Source: Nannobrachium achirus (lineage: Eukaryota > Chordata > Actinopteri > Myctophiformes > Myctophidae). Taken from it: a DNA stretch of 64,000 nucleotides. The position numbers and the translations under genes are program-made. The stretch's first letter is position 1, and each line of letters opens with the position of its first letter. The notes under the pieces are model-generated. The model saw only the letters and a list, made by a program, of their open reading frames with translations, was not told the origin of the DNA and made no database searches. Below, piece by piece: positions 58,008 to 64,000 of the stretch. The DNA is taken from contig OY997641.1 of assembly GCA_963921795.1 (NCBI GenBank), positions 54,122,950-54,186,949 on the forward strand. The letters run 5' to 3'.

Positions 58008-58699
58008 TTACAGTCCCCAAAAGAGCAAAACTAAGCATGTCTTGGAATCACCCAGCTCCGGAATACGATAATGATACTAATCTTATTTTATTCAAAACAG
58101 AACATTTCCCCCAAGAACATACATGTTATGACAAAATGATGAATCATTCTGACTATAATGATCACTAAACTTTAAGAAGGTTTCACCAATTCTCACAAAG
58201 ATGTCAATTACACTACAACCCCAATTATCATTCAAGATTATATGGACATAGTGATTATGGTCCTAGTCTGCATTTCTTATTCTGATTCTTTGGTGGATGA
58301 ATTACTCAAAACATGTTCAAAATCTACAAAGCTAGCAATAAAAATATGAATAAAAAGGTTTAAAGAATATAGGTGTTTTTTTATAGCTTAAGTATAACAT
58401 AGCCAGGGCTAATGAAAGATTAATGTGTATGTTTTGTAATGTTTTGTTTGCAGATGTAAGCAATCTGCTAAGTAATTTGACATTTTGAAAGTTTTCAAAT
58501 ACATTTTTGAAAAGTACAATATTTACCTCAGAGATATAATGGAGTAGAAGCATAAAGGGCTGAAAAATGAATATACTTAAGTTAAGTAAAAGTACCTCAC
58601 ATTTGTATTTAAGTAGGCTACATTTTGAGGAAAGGCATAAAAAAAGTAATAAATGTATTGGTAACATTAAAGTATACTGCAAGTATTCCACGTTTCACT

Positions 58700-60801
58700 T
58701 TAGTTGCCTTGCTTTTTTGGGACCTTCTTGGCCTTCTTAATCTCCTCCAGCAGTGTGGCCTTGGTGAGCTTCACATTCATGGCGGCTTTTCCCATCAGGT
58801 CAGAGATCATTTCTGGGCTGTACGGTAGTTTGAAGGTGGCATATTTCTTCTCATTCTCCTCAATACCCTTGCGGTCTGAAAAGTTTGAAGAGTTAGTGAG
58901 CAGTTGTAAATGAACCCATCAAGAGGCCGATTCTAAAAATGTATTCTAAATGCTATAGGTTTTCAGAAATACCTGTTGCTATGAGTGAATTGAATTGAAT
59001 TAGCCTTTATTGTCTCCGAAGATAATTTTTTCTTGGCAATGGAGGTAACAGCGTACCAAAATACAAAAATACAAAACCACAAAAGACAAATACATACATA
59101 TACACCTAAAATTTCCCGCACCTATCATGACACCCCAGTGTGCAATAAGAGCCTCTAGTCCAGTATCACAGCGTTGCACTCTCCCAGCATACAGGTTAAC
59201 GTCCCCCCAGCAATTCATCGTCTTTTATTGATGCGCTTATTGAGTGCTTGGATTGACAACGGAACAAAGGAGAACTTATATCTGTTATGCTTTGCATCTG
59301 ATGATCTGTACCATCAACCGGATGGCAGCAACTCATATTCTTTATGTAAGATGTGACTTGGGTCGCGGATGATTTTAAGGGCCTGCTTTAACGCTGTCCT
59401 ATCAAAGATTTCTTTGAGAGAACATGGGGGCTGCATGCTAATGATTTTACCAGCCCTCTTGACTAGATTTTGCAGTTGGGATTTGAGTTTGACGGACAGA
59501 TTTCCAAACCAGGTGGTGATACCATATCGGATGATAGATTCCATGCTTGCCCTATAGAACAGCAACATGATGTTTTTTGCCACCCCATGGACCCTGAACC
59601 CTCTCAGGAAGTGCATGCGCTGATTAAGCTGGGAACAAACAGACTTCGTTGGTAGCCTGATTTCAGACTCTGCGCTGGAACCAGTCCGCTCAGAGAGTGG
59701 GCGGGTCTATGGGCTGGAGCCAGGCAACTTGTTTGGCCCAGTTTAACTGAGAATCGAAACAAATACCTAAGAACAAGAAGTCACCTGCTCCACTCTCTAA
59801 TTTAAACAATTACAGCTCGTCCCTATTGGTGGAAAAAAGGCCCAAGTCGTGTGAGCGTTTTAAAGTTGAAATCACGTTGCTAGGCAAAAGTATGTCAGAG
59901 GTAGGCTACGTGTGAGAGCAAAGTGTCACAGCGTGTGACGCACGTTTCTATACTAATACTAATTAGTATTTCTTCATAGAAAAGTATTACAGTTACCTCC
60001 ACAGTTTTTCATGTTGAACAGGGGCATGTGGATCACAGTTGGGATGTTGCCATCTCCTGGACACACATGGTAGGGTTGTGGTGTGCCATCAGCGTTGCCG
60101 GGTAGGGCAACACGTGGGAAAGGTATGCCCATCGACTTGGACATGTGTGAAGCTTGTTCCAGTGTCTGTATAATTAAGCAACAAAAGCAAAACCACCTAA
60201 GTCTTAATTCTTAAAAGAATATTTAAAATTGTTTATAATAGTCACCTTTTTACCTTGTTTTCTTGTTAGTTAGCCTCCAAAAAATAGGTCCAGGTGTTTT
60301 TTTATTCCAAAAAAGCATTATCATCCTTTTCGGCCAAGCCGTAGCAACCTTATACAGCCCACAACGGCAGCAGTGGGCATTATGCTAAACTGCTTATTTC
60401 CTTTGCTTTAAAATCCACATTTTTGACTCATATCGCCCCTAATACACACACTAGAGCAATAACATTGTACTTATGTCACTGATGTTGTCCAGGCTTACAT
60501 CATTGTTGTGAATTGGTCGTAAAACAATTCAGTCACGTTCTAAATGAGATTTCGAAAGCGTGTGTGCGTTTTACGGTGGAATGGGTAGAAATAAGTAACC
60601 ATGGTGATATTTTTGTATGTTAGCTTGTCTATGTGTTTATTACCAGCAGAGAAGTAGCGAAAATGTGGATTTTAAAGCGATGGAATTAAGCTGTTTTGCT
60701 TAATGCCCACTGCTGCCGTTGTAGGCTGTATAAGGTTGAGGCCAAAATGGACAATAATGCTTTTTTAGATAAAAAAAAAAACACCTGGATTTATTTATTT
60801 T

Positions 60802-60851
<50 letters not shown>

Positions 60852-62158
60852 ACTCTCCAATATGTGATGTGGCTTAGCATTAATAAAAGTATGGTATGGT
60901 ATCAACAAGTATTTTGATTTCAGTGTGATTATGCTAGTCAATTACCCAACGATCTAAGTATTCAGATTTTATTCAAAAGTTCAAACAACCTACTGTATAC
61001 AGTACAGTAAGTGCGCTACCTCTACAGGGTTCCCACTGCTGAAGTCGAGGGAGATAATGAGGTCGATGTCTCTCGCTTTTCGGAGGGCGGAGAAGTAGGG
61101 AGAGTTCAGCAAAATCCCAGCATCTTCATAGTCCCTCGTTTTTGCGTCCAGGTTTTCATCAGCTTCTTCAGCGATATACAAAAATACATTACAAAATACA
61201 TTAACACTTCTTTACATAGCCAGAACATTTTGTTTGTGAGGATTCAGAATGGGGGTGGGGGTCAGACTTTGGTGCTCTATTGGAATGCTGCCCTTTTGGA
61301 ATTATGGGAAACCTTGAATACACAGATTAATCAATAATTAAGAACTGTGATTTGTGTCAGAGCTCTGATCGTACCTTGCAAGCCTGGCATGTTGTACAGG
61401 AAGTTGTACTTGGTTCCCCACGTCCAATGCATTGCACATTTTATGGTGCTCCAGATTATCTCCAACCATACTGAAATTAGAAGTACACTGTACATTGGTA
61501 TGAAACAAGTAATACTTACAACCATAATTCAGAGCATACTACCATAGGTCAATGCCATTAATGAAATACTGCACTTTCATAATACGGTAAATACATCGAC
61601 GATACAGACTTTATTACTATTATTGCGGTCATCTTTCAAAGGTTTATTTTGAAATGCATCTGGTGCTTCTTAAAATGGATGCATGGATTACAGTGCCAAA
61701 CACAGAATACTGTGGTATTATGGAATAATACATCATTGTGTTATTTTCTGATCACTGTGGATTGTGCTAAATGGAAAAGGTGCCAGAAAAGGCACCCAGA
61801 CTTTTTACAAGCAGGGGCGATCCATCATCGGAGAGATTGATCTGCATTCGATTAGTATCTAATCTAAACGTTTAGAGTTGATTTGTTATTACACTGTTAA
61901 CTCAACTGAAAACATTTAAATGACTCAACAAATTACTTATTATAAAAATGAAAATTCCCATCTCCAAAAAGTCTAACTGTAGAATGAGGGAACAGCACCA
62001 CTCACTGTTAACCGTGACACAGTCTTTGTCATGGAACCAGTCCAGGAAATGTTCAGCAACATTCAGCATGTGATCCTTGAGCTTGTCCATAATCATTTCC
62101 AAAGGCATCTCATCGTTTGTGTCTAAAAACACTTTCTTGCCTGTCCTGTCCACCTTGC
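58700..62158 (-). CDS. pla2g4c: Cytosolic phospholipase A2 gamma-like, copy C (3' part; continues past window)
   Basis: Five minus-strand exons correspond to exons 9-13 of copy B: 62006-62158, 61375-61470, 61020-61165, 59997-60165 and 58700-58875 (TAA). All are open, phases agree and splice sites are GT..AG. The catalytic Asp block [13 protein letters not shown] and DLIISLDFS are kept. Differences from B: exon 9 is 6 bp shorter (WFHDKDC against WFHDLTKDC), exon 11 starts EADENLDAKTRDYE, and the last exon reads YATFKLPYS. Exons 1-8 would lie right of 64000. The intron sequence at 63800-64000 still matches copy B (30280-30590), so the gene continues. Whether the whole gene is intact cannot be seen. 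Confidence 0.85.
58984..59655 (-). mobile_element. L2/CR1-like LINE fragment in copy C
   Basis: Same fragment and intron position as 27072-27748. This version keeps the frame further ([20 protein letters not shown]) and is a better guide to the family. The 3' end has ATTCAATTCAATTCA on the minus strand. Confidence 0.75.
60804..60849. repeat. (GA)n microsatellite
   Basis: About 23 units; same site as 28897-28954 in copy B. Confidence 0.95.
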
Positions 62159-62235
62159 CTATAGAGAGTTAAACAGAGATGGGAATTTTTGAGCTTCACA
62201 AAGTCTGCAGATAAATATATATATGTAACGGAGGT

Positions 62236-62322
62236 GATCTGAATCTCCCCACCCGGCTTCATACCCAGGTCTCCCACGTGAAAGTCCAATATCTTAACCA
62301 CTAGACCAAAGAGACATCTGTT
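62236..62322 (-). repeat. tRNA-derived SINE head
   Basis: Minus strand TTGGTCTAGTGGTTAAGATA (A box) and CCTGGGTATGAAGCCGGG (degenerate B box) are at tRNA-like spacing, recalling Glu/Asp-type tRNAs. It lies in the intron upstream of copy C exon 9. Copy B lacks it. Confidence 0.5.
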
Positions 62323-62387
62323 TGGTCTGGGGGAGATACTAGACTTTTGAGGCTTCAAGGCTGGGGCTGCGACTCTCTCCGTCACAT

Positions 62388-62505
<118 letters not shown>

Positions 62506-62559
62506 ACTGTATCAGAAGACCAATACTAGTAAGACACCTGAGGGTGGAATGCAACCTCA

Positions 62560-63800
62560 GGGTGACATGCGAGGTCGCGCCAATTCTTGACTATCTGGCC
62601 AACCACAGCGTTTCTCTGACGATTCTAGTTGTTATCATTCTTGGGGGAGTTTGTTCATGTTTTTGTGAGGGTATCAACCCTAGGAGACACGGGGAGAACA
62701 TGCAAACTCCACACAGAAAGGCCCTATCGCCAACCCCACCTAGGGTGTGAGCGATAGGGCCTAAACATGGAGATGTGGAGAACACTATATATGAAGATAG
62801 TCCAGTCCATCATGTCATATGGGACTACCGTCATAGACAGTAGCCATTGTTAGGCCAGAGTCAATGGCTGTCTGTCTGACTGTCTGTACAGGAAGTGATG
62901 TCACATGACATGAGTCATTCTGTACCACATCTCCATGTTTAGGCCAAACAGGTTTGCTCCATTTCTCCATGTATAGGTCCAAATGACCTCGCCCTAAAGG
63001 GCGAGGTCGCGCCAATTCTTGACCATCTGGCCAACCACAGCGTTTCTCTGACGATTCTAGTTGTTGTCATTCTGGGGGGAGTTTGTTCATGTTTTTGTGA
63101 GGGTATCAACCCTAGGAGACACGGGGAGAACATGCAAACTCCACACAGAAAAGCCCTATCGCTCACACCCTAGGTTGGGTTGGCGATAGGGCCTTTCTGT
63201 GTGGAGTTTGCCTAAACATGGAGATGTGGTACAGAAGGACTCATATATGGGCATAAAAAGTATGTCATGTGACATCACTTCCTGTACAGACAGTCAGACA
63301 GACAGCCATTGACTCCGACCTAACAATAGCTACTGTCTATGACGGTAGTTCCATATGACATATTGGACTAGACTATCTCCATATATAGTGTTATCCACAT
63401 CTCCATGTTAGGACTCATATATGGGCATAAAAAGTATGTCATGTGACATCACTTCCTGTACAGACAGTCAGCCATTGACTCCGGATTAACAATGGCTACT
63501 GTCTATGACGGTAGTCCCATATGACATATTGGACTAGACTATCTCCATATATAGTGTTATCCACATCTCCATGTTTAGACAGCCAATGACTCCGGCCTAA
63601 CAATGGCTACTTTCTATGACGGTAGTCCCATATGACATGATGGACTGGACTATCTCCATATATAGTGTTATCCACATTTCGTGTAGCCGCCCTGTACAGG
63701 AGGTGACATCACAGAGGATACGGACGGTCACGAGGATACGGAAGGACACTCAAGCGACACGGTTCTTCAGAGTATATGCGACCTTCGGTCGCAATAATCA
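62560..63800. repeat. Complex inverted and direct repeat cluster
   Basis: A 160-bp segment (GAGGTCGCGCCAATTCTTGA through GGGAGAACATGCAAACTCC) occurs at about 62570-62730 and again at 63001-63160. Flanking it, ACAGGAAGTGATGTCACATG (62888) faces its complement at 63264-63284, as does ACCACATCTCCATGTTTAGG. Downstream, TACTGTCTATGACGGTAGT with GACTATCTCCATATATAGTG is repeated in tandem at about 63330, 63495 and 63610. The cluster ends with TGCGACCTTCGGTCGCAATA. Confidence 0.65.
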
Positions 63801-64000
63801 ATAACAATGAATGCATTGTGTACACCGCTGGCGCCTATAGGCATACTGTATAGTGTTTTAATGTGGGTTGAGATAGTTTGTGTTGAGCACAAATATGTAA
63901 TTGTTTTACAGTAAGTTGAACTGAACTGAACTAAATGTGAGACAGTGGCGATAACTGTTTTTGCACCTGTCCGTATCTCTTTTCATTTCAAAACGGCTTT

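Overview
The window is eukaryotic and almost certainly from a teleost fish. Coding sequence is split into short exons with GT..AG borders. Between them lie abundant (CA)n, (GA)n and (GT)n tracts, fish-type hAT, PIF/Harbinger and TTAA-target miniature elements, LINE tails and DIRS-type tyrosine-recombinase retrotransposons. I see no prokaryotic operon, CRISPR array or rRNA. The species cannot be fixed from sequence alone.

The host content is a tandem array of three minus-strand genes for a cytosolic phospholipase A2 gamma-like enzyme (PLA2G4C type, catalytic domain without a C2 domain). Copy A (9691-21481) has all 13 coding exons, but its start codon is ATA and a 1-bp deletion shifts frame in exon 6, so it is probably a pseudogene. 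Copy B (26789-42746) has 13 intact exons that add up to 1650 nt, or 549 residues plus stop. It has a TATA box and the expected Arg/Ser/Asp active-site residues. Copy C (from 58700 to beyond the right edge) shows only its last five exons (9-13), all open.

Region by region. 1-3.2 kb: a decayed YR retrotransposon (RT, RNase H, recombinase). 3.5-9.5 kb: miniature DNA transposons and unassigned sequence. 9.7-21.7 kb: copy A, with several intronic hAT-type insertions and a small element in its 5' leader. 21.7-26.8 kb: LINE debris and microsatellites. 26.8-42.8 kb: copy B, its introns swollen by an L2-like LINE fragment, a 2.4-kb inverted-repeat element and tRNA-like SINE heads. 42.8-48.2 kb: nested repeats, an L1-like fragment, a 602-bp hAT and a 49-bp-period minisatellite. 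48.16-56.24 kb: a complete-length DIRS-1-like element. 56.3-58.0 kb: TTAA and Harbinger-like elements. 58.7-64 kb: copy C and a complex of inverted and direct repeats.

The most informative feature is the DIRS element. It has about 180-bp inverted terminal repeats and an internal complementary region that is the reverse complement of its joined ends (the circle junction). It sits at a GTTT whose unoccupied form survives in the paralogous repeat unit at 25658-25669. The element itself carries a hAT in its RT gene, and that hAT carries another hAT. Because the array supplies paralogous empty and filled sites, many insertions here can be defined to the base.
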